64,000 nucleotides of DNA from an uncultured SAR116 cluster alpha proteobacterium (GCA_902593735.1 CACJJL010000007.1:1-64000); one strand, 5' to 3'; shown: positions 8,508 to 18,302, counted from the stretch's first letter. Numbers and translations: made by a program. The notes: generated by a model from the letters alone, not told the origin.

Positions 8508-10358
8508 TCATGGCGACAGTAAATCATCAAATGCTCCATTAAGGTATGGTTGATATTTCTTCCATTCCTCCGAACTACCTCGATAAACTTTTTTTCTAAT
8601 CTGAAGGTTGGACGCTGTTCTTACACTTCTCTTATTATTTTGAGGCGAGAGGCATTTTTTGTCCCAATTTAAGCCTAGATATTCAATTAGCCGTCGTGTC
8701 TCACTATCTTGATTAACTGTTAGTAGTTCGTAATCAAGTTTGTAGATCCTTTTACTGAGCGTGTTTGTCCAAAAATCCATCAGGTTTTCATACAATTTAT
8801 GATAACTAATTACATCATTAAGCGCGTAACTATAGCCCAAATCTTTTGACACAAAATATCGCTTATAATTCGCCCAACATACGGCAGCTGGGTTTCTTTT
8901 TACGTATATTATTTTAGCCTCAGGAAACGCTGCAGCAAGCAATCCTATAAAACGGAAGTTTTGTGGCATCTTGTCTGTAACAATTAAATTTCCTTTAGAA
9001 ACATTATGCAGTTTATTTAGATAGTTATGACGGAAATCGAGTAAAGATTCTTTATTTACTTTAGTAATACCAGTTGCAATAGCTCCACCAAATTGAGCTA
9101 CAAAATTTATCTCTCCTGCTCCAGTTACTTTCGAGTGAGAAGAAATTATTTGTTCAACTAAAGTTGTACCAGATCGAGGCATACCAACAATAAAAATTGG
9201 GATTAGTTTCTTTGACAATTTGTCAGGTTCTAATGAACTGTTTTCTATTTTTGGATAGCTAAATTTAAGCTGTTTAAAAAGTTTTAAATCTTGACTGATA
9301 TTGTAGTTCAAAAGCTTTTTACGTAGCATATTACCCTCTCTATAATGGTTGTACGCTTGCTCAAAATTTCCTAAATCCTCACAAGCTTTGGCTAAACCAA
9401 AGTTAATATGGCAACGTTGCTCCTCTGAAATATTTTTATCAAGATATAGCTCTTGCATTTTTGAATAATGTTCATCTTCTCGATTAAATTTTCTCATTAA
9501 TGTAATATGCCTATGGGCTTCGGCATAATCAGGTTTCAATACTGTCGCTTTTGCGTAACTTGCTAGAGCTTCGTCTAATTTTCCTAGTTCTTGAAGTGTA
9601 ATACCCAGGTTGTTGTGGGCTAGAGCAAAGTCGGGTTTCAACGATATTGCTTGTCTGTAGCTCACTAAAGCTTCGTCTAATCTTCCAAGTTCTTGGAGCG
9701 AGGTACCCAAGTTGATGTGGGCTTAGGCATAGTCAGGTTTCAACATTATTGCTTTTTTTTGACTTGCTACAGCTTCGTCTAATCTTCCTAGTTCTTGAAG
9801 CGAGACACCCAAATTGTAGTAGGCTAGGGCTGAGTTAGGTTTCAATGATATTGCTTGTGTGTAACTTGCTACAGCTTCATCTAATCTTCCTAGTTCTTGG
9901 AGCGCTGTACCCAAGTTACTGTGGGCTTCGACATAGTTAGGTTTCAATGATATTGCTTGCATGTAACTTGCTACAGCTTCGTCTAATCTTCCTAGTTCTA
10001 GAAGCGTGTTACCCAAGTTGTAGTGGGCTAAGACAAAGTCTGGTTTCAATGATATTGCATGTATGTAACTTGCTACAGCTTCGTCTAATCTTCCCAGTTC
10101 TAGAAGCGTGTTAGCCAAGTTGTTGTGGGCTTCAGCATCTTGAGGAGATAATGCGACTGCCCTCTGATTAGCAAATACTGCATCCGAATTTCTGCCTGTT
10201 GCCCCAAATACTGCGCCTAAAACTTTCCAGGCAAATTGATGCTTTGGAAAATCTTGGCTAATGGAAGTAGCCAGCTTTTCAGCATCATCTAACCGTCCAG
10301 CCTGATAGTGTTCTAACAGATTACTTAATTGTTGCTGAGATGGGCTTTCATATTCCAT
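8508..10358 (-). pseudogene. TPR-repeat sulfotransferase, interrupted by one in-frame stop
   Basis: A single 617-codon frame with one TAA at 9723-9725, in codon context GCC-TAA-GCC where sister repeats read GCC-GAA-GCC. N-terminus: TPR array with repeats of the form NLG..LQELGRLDEAVASY..AISLKP. C-terminus: a sulfotransferase domain with the 5'-phosphosulfate loop PIFIVGMPRSGTT and the 3'-phosphate motif VKRNPAAVCWANYKR. Intact relatives transfer sulfate from PAPS to a surface or secreted target that is unknown. As written, translation ends after 211 residues. The downstream 400-codon part could start at an internal TTG, but without an obvious Shine-Dalgarno. The TPR part is visibly richer in G+C (27 of 60 bases at 9781-9840) than the flanks, suggesting transfer. 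Confidence 0.85.
9567..10178 (-). repeat. Six tandem 102-bp repeats encoding TPR units
   Basis: The hexamer AGCTTC of the unit recurs at 9567, 9669, 9771, 9873, 9975 and 10077, exactly 102 bp apart (34 codons, one TPR). The units share long identical blocks at DNA level, such as CTAATCTTCC and GGTTTCAA, so unequal crossing-over or slippage could add or remove whole units in frame. The nonsense codon lies in one of these units. Confidence 0.93.
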
Positions 10359-10509
10359 TATTTTATTATCAGATAAATTATATAAAATTCAAATTTAAAT
10401 TTAAATTCTTTGTAATCTAAACATTTATAAATTTGTTATAAGCCTTATTTAATAAAAAATGTATCAAAATTGAAAATGAAGGTTAAAATCTTATAGATTA
10501 TTTGAGAAA

Positions 10510-10722
10510 ATGAGTGGAATAAAAAAATATCAATTTAAAAAAATCAATTTTTTTAGAGACCTTTCCGTACATTGGTCTTTCTAAAACAACGAAGCTACAC
10601 TGAGCTTTTACAAATTAATATTACCTGATGGAATTTCGTATGCATTAGATGAGAAAATTACAACATCCTAAATGTCTAAGCATTTTGATGTTTACAGCAA
10701 AACATTGAACAGAAAGATAATC
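10510..10722 (+). pseudogene. Decayed ORF of unknown family abutting tRNA-Ala
   Basis: From ATG 10510 one frame reads MSGIKKYQFKKINFF onward, with in-frame TAA at 10582-10584 and 10669-10671. After the second stop it continues with MSKHFDVYSKTLNRKI and runs into the 3' end of tRNA-Ala. The composition is protein-like and the last part resembles an HTH, but I do not recognise the family. It could be chance coding-like sequence; the context (next to a tRNA, beside two other broken genes) favours a remnant of an inserted element. The preceding 150 bases (10359-10509) are AT-rich with no feature seen and probably hold the sulfotransferase promoter. Confidence 0.35.
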
Positions 10723-10798
10723 TGGTGGAGCTAAGGGGGTTCGAACCCCTGACCTCTACACTGCCAGTGTAGCGCTCTCCCAACTGAGCTATAGCCCC
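10723..10798 (-). tRNA. tRNA-Ala (anticodon GGC)
   Basis: A complete 76-base cloverleaf on the minus strand. The 5' acceptor arm GGGGCTA pairs with TAGCTCC, and ACCA is encoded at the 3' end. D-arm GCTC...GAGC, anticodon loop CTGGCAG with GGC at 10765-10763, and T-loop TTCGAAC are all present. It starts 10 bases after the stop of the FYDLN gene, so the two are probably co-transcribed. Its 3' end faces the decaying accessory patch. Confidence 0.97.
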
Positions 10799-10807
10799 AT
10801 TAAAACT

Positions 10808-11224
10808 CTAATTCTTATCTTCGTCACTAATTTCTACACTTACTTCATCTTCCCCTTCAAAATCATCTTCTTCTGATATTTCATTAGCGTCAATAAAAGA
10901 AATATCATCATCCAAGACAATATTATCTTCAGTCATTTCATTCTGTTCATCTTTATTGATTTCAATCAAATCATCATCCTCAGAATTATCTTCGTTCTCA
11001 GTATCAATTTCAATTTCATCTAAATCACTAATATCATCTGAAACATCTTTGTTGCTTTCAACGATAGATTTTGGTGATAAACTTTTTTTTCTACCACTTA
11101 AGTAAAAATCAGGATCAAATTTTGTACCGCATGAAGGACAGATAATAGGAGATTTATTTAAATCATAGTACTTTAAATTACATGATAAACAAATTCTTTT
11201 TATACCCCACTCAGGTTTGGCCAT
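10808..11224 (-). CDS. FYDLN acid domain protein (TIGR02300 family)
   Basis: 138 residues. The N-terminus has two CxxC pairs (C12/C15 and C29/C32) around the family motif, here KYYDLNKSPIICPSCG, which would bind zinc. The second half is low-complexity and extremely acidic (Asp/Glu runs), as in the family. Function is unknown; the family is almost confined to alphaproteobacteria. It is divergent from aroA, as in many relatives, and followed by tRNA-Ala. The minus-strand Shine-Dalgarno GGAG precedes ATG 11224. Confidence 0.9.
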   Translation of the reverse strand: MAKPEWGIKRICLSCNLKYYDLNKSPIICPSCGTKFDPDFYLSGRKKSLSPKSIVESNKDVSDDISDLDEIEIDTENEDNSEDDDLIEINKDEQNEMTEDNIVLDDDISFIDANEISEEDDFEGEDEVSVEISDEDKN

Positions 11225-11259
11225 ATTATTTCTCCATAGTGTAAAATATATATTATTGG

Positions 11260-11287
11260 ATTAGACTCAAAAATTTCAATCTGTCAA
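11260..11287 (-). promoter_or_regulatory. Sigma70-like promoter of the FYDLN gene and tRNA-Ala
   Basis: On the minus strand a perfect -35 TTGACA (11287-11282) and a -10 TCTAAT (11265-11260) are separated by 16 bases, about 35 bp before the start codon. Confidence 0.65.
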
Positions 11288-11362
11288 AAGTTTTTTTAAG
11301 AATTTAATTAACATTTCAGAATTTAAATATATATTTAGCTTTTGTATAAGAAAGGAAAGTTT

Positions 11363-12694
11363 TTGATTAATTCTATATCCTCTAATAAATCCTCAAATTT
11401 GTCAGGTGAAATTGTAGTTCCTGGTGACAAATCTATTTCTCATAGAGCTCTTATAATAGGATCAATGGTTTCAGGAAAAATTAAAGTTAAAAATTTACTT
11501 GAAAGTGATGATGTGATTGCTACTGCAAATGCACTTAGAAGATTAGGTTGTAATATCAATAAAGTAAATAACTTTTGGGAGATTTTTGGAAATGGTATAG
11601 GTAACTTATTTGGGTCTAATTATGAATTAAATATGGGTAATTCAGGAACTGGTTCTAGATTATTGATGGGTTTAATCGCAGGGTCAGATGTAGAGGCTAC
11701 TATTTATGGAGATGCTTCACTTTCTAAACGACCAATGAAAAGAGTCATCATACCATTAGTTAAGACTGGAGCAAGATTTGATAATCCTAATAATGACAAT
11801 CTTCCAATTAAAATAAGGGGTAGTAAAATTCCTTTACCTATAAAATACGAAAGCCCAGTAGCTTCAGCTCAAATAAAATCTAGTATTTTGTTGACAGGAC
11901 TATCCTCCCCTGGAAAAACAACCGTTATTGAGCCTACATTGTCACGAGATCACACTGAAAGGATGTTAAAATACTTAGGTGCTAAAGTAGATATAGAACA
12001 ACAATCAAACTCTTTTTGGAAAATCAGCTTAGAGGGTTTACCTTTGCTAATGCCATATGATATTGAAGTACCTTCAGATCCATCAAGTGCGGCATTTCCT
12101 ATAGTATCGTCATTACTAACTCCCAATAGTAATGTAAAAGTTTTAAATGTATGTGTTAACGACTTAAGAATTGGATTATATAAAACTTTAATTGAGATGG
12201 GAGCAAATATCACTTTTTCAAATAAACGAGAAGTCAATGGTGAACCAGTTGCAGATATTTCAGCAAGTTATAGTATTCTAAATGGTATTACTATTCCAAA
12301 ATCAAGAGTTGCTTCAATGATTGATGAATATCCAATACTATCTATTGCAGCGGTAAAAGCACAAGGCGAAACTCATATGGAAGGTATAGAGGAATTAAGA
12401 TTTAAAGAAACCGACAGAATTAATGCAATTAGTAAAGGGTTACATTCTTTAGGAATTGAAACTTTTGATACTAAAGATAGTATGGTTATAAAAGGTAATG
12501 GACCAGATTGTAAATTAGAAGGAAAAATTAGTATTGAATCACAACTTGATCATAGGATTGCGATGTCATTTTTATGTTTAGGTATGATTACAGAAAATTC
12601 TTTGATTGTCGAAAATACTGACACAATAAATTCATCTTTCCCATCATTCGTTAAAATAATGAATACAATTGGAGCTAAATTAGAATATGTTTAA
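11363..12694 (+). CDS. aroA: 3-phosphoshikimate 1-carboxyvinyltransferase (EPSP synthase), class II
   Basis: About 443 residues from TTG 11363, chosen because AAGGAAAG (11352-11359) is at the right distance; a TTG at 11342 would add seven residues but has no Shine-Dalgarno. The enzyme joins PEP to shikimate-3-phosphate on the way to chorismate. Seen: PGDKSISHRAL at the start, GNSGTGSRLLMG, SLSKRPM, RDHTERML, DPSSAAFP and DHRIAMSFL. RDHTE and the overall pattern match CP4-type class II enzymes. The position that is Ala100 in glyphosate-tolerant CP4 is Gly here (GNSGTG), so tolerance at that site is not expected. First gene of a run with cmk and rpsA. Confidence 0.95.
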   Translation: MINSISSNKSSNLSGEIVVPGDKSISHRALIIGSMVSGKIKVKNLLESDDVIATANALRRLGCNINKVNNFWEIFGNGIGNLFGSNYELNMGNSGTGSRLLMGLIAGSDVEATIYGDASLSKRPMKRVIIPLVKTGARFDNPNNDNLPIKIRGSKIPLPIKYESPVASAQIKSSILLTGLSSPGKTTVIEPTLSRDHTERMLKYLGAKVDIEQQSNSFWKISLEGLPLLMPYDIEVPSDPSSAAFPIVSSLLTPNSNVKVLNVCVNDLRIGLYKTLIEMGANITFSNKREVNGEPVADISASYSILNGITIPKSRVASMIDEYPILSIAAVKAQGETHMEGIEELRFKETDRINAISKGLHSLGIETFDTKDSMVIKGNGPDCKLEGKISIESQLDHRIAMSFLCLGMITENSLIVENTDTINSSFPSFVKIMNTIGAKLEYV

Positions 12695-12720
12695 AATTTA
12701 ATATAAAAGTTAAGCGTTAA

Positions 12721-13398
12721 ATGTTAAAAATTGCAATAGATGGTACTGCGGCCTCAGGTAAAGGAACTTTAGCTAAAAATTTAGCTCAAAAATATGGTTT
12801 TGCTCATTTAGACACAGGACTTTTATATAGGAAAGTTGCAAGTGATTTAATAGTTAAGAAAAAGGATACAGACAATAATTTAGAATATTTAAGTTGTAAA
12901 TATGCAAAAGAAGTAGAATTTTCAGAATTAAAAAAAGAATATTTAAGATCAGAAAAAATTGCTAAATTAGCATCATTAATTGCAACTTACCCAAAATTAA
13001 GAAAAATATTAAATTTAAAACAAAAAGAATTTGTAGATATTAATCTAAATAAATTTGGGGGATGTATTCTAGATGGTCGAGATATTGGTACAAAAATCCT
13101 ACCTAATGCAGATTTTAAGTTTTTTATTGATGCATCTATTGAAATAAGAGCAAAAAGAAGATTGTTAGAAAAAAATATATCTTTCTTGCATGAAAATGAT
13201 GAAAAGTGTATGTTGCATGCTTTAATTGTAAAAATGAAAAACAGAGATAAGCTAGATAGAAGCAGATTTGAGGCCCCCCTAGTACCGGCCAAAGATGCTC
13301 ATATTATTGATACAAGTTTAATGAGTGCTGAAGATTTATTGTTAGTAGTTACAAAAATTATTGAAGGAAGAAAGAATATAAAAGAAAAAAATAAGTAA
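12721..13398 (+). CDS. cmk: Cytidylate kinase
   Basis: 225 residues, normal length. It phosphorylates CMP and dCMP with ATP. P-loop IDGTAASGKGT at residues 6-16, the LDTGLLYR substrate motif, and LDGRDIGTKILPNAD are all typical. It lies between aroA and rpsA, the widespread aroA-cmk-rpsA-ihfB order. No clear Shine-Dalgarno precedes the ATG. Confidence 0.94.
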   Translation: MLKIAIDGTAASGKGTLAKNLAQKYGFAHLDTGLLYRKVASDLIVKKKDTDNNLEYLSCKYAKEVEFSELKKEYLRSEKIAKLASLIATYPKLRKILNLKQKEFVDINLNKFGGCILDGRDIGTKILPNADFKFFIDASIEIRAKRRLLEKNISFLHENDEKCMLHALIVKMKNRDKLDRSRFEAPLVPAKDAHIIDTSLMSAEDLLLVVTKIIEGRKNIKEKNK

Positions 13399-13439
13399 AT
13401 TAAATTTCATCTACTTTATTACTCATATGTAATTATAGA

Positions 13440-13468
13440 TTGATTTCTTTTGTTTGCATATTTATAAC
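13440..13468 (+). promoter_or_regulatory. Sigma70-like promoter of rpsA
   Basis: -35 TTGATT (13440-13445), a 17-base spacer, and -10 TATAAC (13463-13468), about 42 bases before the rpsA start. This gives rpsA-ihfB its own promoter apart from aroA-cmk. The short AU-rich leader is the kind of region where S1 represses its own translation in other bacteria. Confidence 0.6.
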
Positions 13469-13510
13469 AACACAAATTAATGACGTACATACATTTTATA
13501 GGAGAAAATA

Positions 13511-15217
13511 TTGAATCAAACTGAAACGACCACCAAATCTTCAACTGAAAACTTTGCTGAGTTGTTAGATCAAAGCTTTCAAGAGATGACAAGTATTGAA
13601 GGATCAGTGGTATCTGGAACAGTTCTATCAATTGAAAAAGACATGATTTTAATTGACGTTGGGCTAAAATGTGAAGGACGTGTGCCAATAAGGGAATTCG
13701 GAAACAACGAACATGAAATAAACATTAAAATTGGTGATACTGTTGAAGTATACATTGAAAGACTTGAAGATATCAATGGTAATGCAATTTTAAGTAGAGA
13801 AAAAGCTAGAAGAGAAGAATCTTGGGTTAACCTTGAATTAGCTCTTCAAAAGCAACAAAGAGTTAATGGAATAATTTTTGGAAAGGTCAAGGGTGGTTTT
13901 ACCGTTGATTTAGAAGGTGCAACTGCCTTCTTACCTGGTAGCCAAGTTGATATTCGACCTATAAAGGATTTAAGTGTACTAATGGGCACCCCACAACCTT
14001 TTCAAATATTAAAAATGGACAGAAGAAGAGGTAATATTGTTGTTTCTAGAAGAGCAGTTCTGGAAGATAGCAGAGCTGAGGCAAAATCAGAGTTAGTTGC
14101 AAACTTACAAGAAGGCCAAGTTTTACAAGGTGTTATCAAAAATATAACTGATTATGGTGCATTTGTCGATTTAGGTGGAGTTGATGGTCTATTACACGTA
14201 ACAGATATATCTTGGAAAAGAATAAATCATCCCTCAGAAACTCTTCAAGTTGGGGAGTCAGTTCAAGTCAAAGTTATAAAATTCAATGACGAAACGCAAA
14301 GAATATCACTTGGTATTAAACAATTAACTGAAGATCCTTGGGTCAAAGTTTTTGAAAAATTTCCTGTCGGTGCAAAAATGTCTGGTATAGTTACCAATAT
14401 AACAGATTATGGTTCATTTGTTGAATTAGAAGATGGTATTGAAGGCTTAGTTCATGTTTCTGAAATGAGTTGGACAAAGAAGAATGTCCACCCAGGTAAA
14501 ATAGTATCAACCTCAGAAAAAGTTGAAGTTATGGTACTTGAAATTGATGATCAAAAAAGGCGTATATCATTAGGCATAAAACAATGTATGGATAATCCAT
14601 GGGAAAAATATAAAAATAATAAAAAAGTTGGAGATATAATTGAAGGTGAGATAAGAAATATAACTGAATTTGGATTATTTATAGCACTTTCAGATGATAT
14701 TGATGGGTTAGTACATCTTTCTGATCTAAGTTGGGATGGAAATGGTGACGAACTGATAAAAAATTATTCTAAGGGTTCTGTTGCTCAAGCTAAAATATTA
14801 GATATAGACGTTGAAAAAGAAAGAATATCTCTTGGTATCAAACAATTAAAAGAAGACGTAACAGCTACAGAAATAGGTAACATAAGAAAAGGTTCCACAG
14901 TTACATGTACTATTGCAGAAATTTCTGAGAATGGTTTAGAAGTTAACGTTGGTGATAATATTAAAGGCTTTATTAGGAAAAATGATCTATCAAGAGAAAG
15001 AGTTGATCAAAAAACTGATCGTTATGGTGTTGGTGATAAAGTTGATGCAACTGTTACAAATATTGATAAAAAATTAAGAAAAATTTCTTTATCAATAAAA
15101 GCAAGAGAAATTGAAGAAGAAAAGAAAGCTATGGCAGAATATGGTTCATCTGATAGTGGAGCAAGTTTAGGTGACATATTAGGTGCTGCATTAGCAAAAA
15201 AAGATGAAAAGTCCTAA
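13511..15217 (+). CDS. rpsA: 30S ribosomal protein S1
   Basis: 568 residues, close to the 557 of E. coli, with six successive S1 (OB-fold) domains. Repeated elements such as GVIKNITDYGAFVDLGGVDG with HVTDISW, and ISLGIKQL at the domain ends, are easily seen. S1 recruits mRNA to the 30S subunit. The start is TTG at 13511, supported by AGGAG at 13500-13504. The C-terminus is a short Ala/Ser-rich tail. ihfB follows 12 bp later. Confidence 0.97.
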   Translation: MNQTETTTKSSTENFAELLDQSFQEMTSIEGSVVSGTVLSIEKDMILIDVGLKCEGRVPIREFGNNEHEINIKIGDTVEVYIERLEDINGNAILSREKARREESWVNLELALQKQQRVNGIIFGKVKGGFTVDLEGATAFLPGSQVDIRPIKDLSVLMGTPQPFQILKMDRRRGNIVVSRRAVLEDSRAEAKSELVANLQEGQVLQGVIKNITDYGAFVDLGGVDGLLHVTDISWKRINHPSETLQVGESVQVKVIKFNDETQRISLGIKQLTEDPWVKVFEKFPVGAKMSGIVTNITDYGSFVELEDGIEGLVHVSEMSWTKKNVHPGKIVSTSEKVEVMVLEIDDQKRRISLGIKQCMDNPWEKYKNNKKVGDIIEGEIRNITEFGLFIALSDDIDGLVHLSDLSWDGNGDELIKNYSKGSVAQAKILDIDVEKERISLGIKQLKEDVTATEIGNIRKGSTVTCTIAEISENGLEVNVGDNIKGFIRKNDLSRERVDQKTDRYGVGDKVDATVTNIDKKLRKISLSIKAREIEEEKKAMAEYGSSDSGASLGDILGAALAKKDEKS

Positions 15218-15229
15218 TTAAAAGGTGAA

Positions 15230-15511
15230 ATGTTGAATAAATCTGATCTTATTGTCAAAATAGCTAGTTTAAATCCAAGTATATATCAAAAAGATGCTTC
15301 AAAAATTGTTAATGTATTCTTTGACACTATTAGTAGAGCTCTTTCGAAAAATGAGAGAGTTGAATTACGAGGTTTTGGTGTTTTTGATGTAAAAAGAAGG
15401 GAAGCCCGCATTGCTAGAAATCCAAAAAATGGACAAGCCGTAGCTGTTCCTGCTAAAAACGTTCCATTCTTTAGAATGGGAAAAAATATGAAAGATCGTT
15501 TAAATAAATAA
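15230..15511 (+). CDS. ihfB: Integration host factor beta subunit (HU/IHF family)
   Basis: 93 residues. DNA-bending architectural protein. The family signature is present: a GFGVFDV-type beta-arm start with ARNPKNGQAV and the DNA-intercalating proline region VPAKNVPFFRMGK. It sits directly after rpsA, the position of ihfB in many proteobacteria, which favours IHF-beta over HU. Its ihfA partner is not in this window. AAAGG precedes the ATG. Confidence 0.88.
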   Translation: MLNKSDLIVKIASLNPSIYQKDASKIVNVFFDTISRALSKNERVELRGFGVFDVKRREARIARNPKNGQAVAVPAKNVPFFRMGKNMKDRLNK

Positions 15512-15558
15512 CTTTATTATTAAATCTTCTTTTACCCAGAATATATATCTTGTTTAAA

Positions 15559-16200
15559 ATGAAGAATCTATTTGAAATCAAAATCTGTGGAATAAATGAT
15601 GAAATATCAATGAACACAGCACTTAAATGTAAAGTTGATTACGTGGGATTAGTTTTTTTCCAAAATTCACCACGAAACATCTCAATTAATTTATCTAGGA
15701 ATTTACTTAAATCAAGAAACAAAACAACTAAAATAGTCGCTCTCACTGTTGACCCAAATGATGACTTTTTAAATGAATTAATAAAAAGTGTTAACCCAGA
15801 CTATATACAACTTCATGGGAAAGAAAGTGCAAATAGATGTCTTACCATAAAAAATCAATTTAATCTTCCTTTGATAAAAGGAATCAACGTAAAAAACAAA
15901 GTTGATCTATTAAGAACAATTAAAGAATTTGAGGATATTTGTGACATCTTACTACTTGACGCTCAGTCTGAGGCTTTGCCAGGTGGTAATGGTAAAAAAT
16001 TTGACTGGGATATTCTTAAAGGTTTTAAATTCAAAAAGAAATGGATGCTTGCAGGTGGATTAAATATAAAAAATATAGAAAATGCTATTAATATTACTAA
16101 AGCACCTGCTATAGATATTTCTTCTGGTTTGGAAATTAGGAGAGGCATCAAAGATTCTAAATTAATTGAAGATTTTATGATTAAATGTAAAAATTTATAG
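15559..16200 (+). CDS. trpF: Phosphoribosylanthranilate isomerase
   Basis: About 213 residues from ATG 15559; TTG 15550 is an in-frame alternative, and neither has a good Shine-Dalgarno. It catalyses the Amadori rearrangement in tryptophan synthesis. The general base cysteine is in EIKICGIND (C10 from this start) and the general acid aspartate is in [20 protein letters not shown], with GGLN and ISSGLE at the phosphate-binding end of the TIM barrel. Start of the alphaproteobacterial trpF-trpB-trpA-accD-folC cluster. Confidence 0.93.
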   Translation: MKNLFEIKICGINDEISMNTALKCKVDYVGLVFFQNSPRNISINLSRNLLKSRNKTTKIVALTVDPNDDFLNELIKSVNPDYIQLHGKESANRCLTIKNQFNLPLIKGINVKNKVDLLRTIKEFEDICDILLLDAQSEALPGGNGKKFDWDILKGFKFKKKWMLAGGLNIKNIENAINITKAPAIDISSGLEIRRGIKDSKLIEDFMIKCKNL

Positions 16201-16210
16201 TGGATTGCAT

Positions 16211-17428
16211 ATGACGAAATTGAATTTAAATAGCTTAAAAACTGGACCAGATACTTTCGGTAAGTTTGGCATTCATGGTGGTAGGTTTGTTGCTGAAACT
16301 CTAATGCCATTAATTTTAGAGGTTGAAAACGCTTATGAACAAGCAACAAAAGACCAATTGTTTATTGATGAATTAGATATGTATAGAAGAGATTATATCG
16401 GAAGACCTAGCCCATTATATTTTGCAGAAAGACTAACCGAACATTTTGGGGGAGCTAAAATTTATTTAAAAAGAGATGAACTTAATCACACAGGGGCTCA
16501 CAAAATCAATAATGTAATAGGTCAAATTTTATTAGCAAAAAAAATGGGCAAAAATAAAATTATAGCTGAAACAGGTGCTGGCCAGCATGGAGTGGCAACT
16601 GCTACTGCTTGCGCTTTATTTGGATTTGAGTGCATAGTGTTTATGGGTGCTAAGGATATCCAAAGACAAAAACCTAATGTCCAAAGAATGCAGTTATTAG
16701 GCGCTAAAATTAATCCAGTAACCTCTGGTACAGGTACATTAAAGGATGCAATGAATGATGCATTAAGATTCTGGGTAGCTAATGCAAATACTCATTTTTA
16801 TATTATTGGAACAGCAGCTGGACCTCATCCATATCCTAAAATGGTAAGAGATTTTCAATCAATTATAGGTGAAGAGGCAAAAAAGCAAATTTTAGAAAAG
16901 GAAAACAAACTTCCAAATGCTTTAGTTGCTTGTATTGGTGGTGGATCAAACGCATTAGGTTTATTCCATCCATTTCTTGATGATGAAGAAGTTGAAATAT
17001 TTGGAGTAGAAGCAGCAGGAAAGGGGCTGAATTCTAATCTACATGCTGCGTCACTTACTGCAGGCTCCCCAGGAGTGCTTCATGGCAATAGAACTTACTT
17101 ACTTCAAGACAATGATGGTCAAATAATTGACGCTCATTCAATTTCCGCTGGTTTGGATTATCCTGGCATTGGACCAGAACATTCATGGCTTTATGATATT
17201 GGTAGAATTAAATATTTATCAACAACAGATGAACAAAGTTTAGCTGCTTTTAAGTTGTGTAGCAGGTTAGAAGGTATAATTCCTGCTCTCGAACCTGCAC
17301 ATGCATTACATATTACAGGTAAACTAGCTTCTGAGAGAAGAGGCCAAATTATAATCATGAATATGTGTGGTAGAGGAGACAAAGATTTGTCTGTTGTGTT
17401 ACCATTAATAATGAAAAATGATAGTTAA
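16211..17428 (+). CDS. trpB: Tryptophan synthase beta chain
   Basis: About 405 residues from ATG 16211, with TTG 16205 as an alternative. It joins indole and serine with PLP. The PLP lysine is in [10 protein letters not shown] (residue 98 from this start), the glycine-rich PLP phosphate loop is GGGSNA, and GAGQHGVA is the indole-site segment. It partners with TrpA, encoded 8 bp downstream, and lies 10 bp after trpF. It is the canonical TrpB1 form that channels indole. Confidence 0.97.
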   Translation: MTKLNLNSLKTGPDTFGKFGIHGGRFVAETLMPLILEVENAYEQATKDQLFIDELDMYRRDYIGRPSPLYFAERLTEHFGGAKIYLKRDELNHTGAHKINNVIGQILLAKKMGKNKIIAETGAGQHGVATATACALFGFECIVFMGAKDIQRQKPNVQRMQLLGAKINPVTSGTGTLKDAMNDALRFWVANANTHFYIIGTAAGPHPYPKMVRDFQSIIGEEAKKQILEKENKLPNALVACIGGGSNALGLFHPFLDDEEVEIFGVEAAGKGLNSNLHAASLTAGSPGVLHGNRTYLLQDNDGQIIDAHSISAGLDYPGIGPEHSWLYDIGRIKYLSTTDEQSLAAFKLCSRLEGIIPALEPAHALHITGKLASERRGQIIIMNMCGRGDKDLSVVLPLIMKNDS

Positions 17429-17436
17429 TATAAAAT

Positions 17437-18255
17437 ATGAATCGCATAAAAAAAACCTTTGATAAATTAAAGAAAGAAAATAAAACAGCTTTAGGAATTT
17501 TTGTTACCGCTGGCGACCCTAATTTTGAAATCTCCCTGGATCTTATTACTAATTTGCCTGATAGTGGCGCAGATTTTATAGAAATTGGAATGCCGTTTTC
17601 AGACCCAATGGCAGATGGACCATCTATACAATTATCAAGTCAAAGAGCTCTCAAATCAGGCATGAATCTTAATAAATGTTTATCACTAATTAAGATTTTT
17701 AGAGAAAAAAACAGTTATACACCTATTATATTGATGGGATATTACAATCCAATTTATAAGTTTGGGAAAGAAAAATTTATTAATAATTGTATAGAGTTAG
17801 GTGTAGATGCGCTTATCATTGTGGATTTACCACCAGAAGAAGATAATGAGTTCTATTTTGAAGCAGAAAAAAATAATCTTTCTATGATCAGATTAGTTAC
17901 TCCAACTACAGATGAAAAAAGACTTAAAAAGATTTTGCTAAATGCTACTGGATTTGTGTATTATGTATCAATAACTGGTATTACTGGCACCCATGCCCCT
18001 GATATTGAAAACGTTCAGGAAAATATAAGAAAAATTAAACAGATCACAGACTTACCAATTATTGTTGGATTTGGCATTCGATCACCAGCTCAAGCAACTT
18101 TGATGTCAGAATTATCTGACGGTATTGTTATAGGATCTGCGGTAGTTGATTTAATCAAAAAAACTCTAGATAATGATGTTGTTTCCAGCAGTGAAGACTT
18201 AATTACATGTTTAGACTTTACTAAAGATATATCAAAAGCTTTAAAACATAATTAA
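17437..18255 (+). CDS. trpA: Tryptophan synthase alpha chain
   Basis: 272 residues, normal length. A TIM-barrel lyase that releases indole from indole-3-glycerol phosphate for TrpB. Catalytic E49 (FIEIGMPFSDP) and D60 (MADGPSIQ) fall at the same positions as in E. coli. The ITGITG segment, the GFGI phosphate-binding loop and GSAVV follow. It is co-transcribed with trpF and trpB, and accD follows after 47 bp. Confidence 0.96.
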   Translation: MNRIKKTFDKLKKENKTALGIFVTAGDPNFEISLDLITNLPDSGADFIEIGMPFSDPMADGPSIQLSSQRALKSGMNLNKCLSLIKIFREKNSYTPIILMGYYNPIYKFGKEKFINNCIELGVDALIIVDLPPEEDNEFYFEAEKNNLSMIRLVTPTTDEKRLKKILLNATGFVYYVSITGITGTHAPDIENVQENIRKIKQITDLPIIVGFGIRSPAQATLMSELSDGIVIGSAVVDLIKKTLDNDVVSSSEDLITCLDFTKDISKALKHN

Positions 18256-18302
18256 GCCTTATTTATTTGGTAATTTAATGTCACAAAAGAAGGAAATGAT
18301 AA

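Noticed and set aside
9567-10178. Regularly spaced repeats as a possible CRISPR array
   Set aside because: The units are directly adjacent 102-bp blocks with no unique spacers and translate as TPR motifs in one frame.
16211-18255. trp attenuator or leader peptide
   Set aside because: No short Trp-rich leader frame or alternating hairpins are visible upstream of trpF or trpB.
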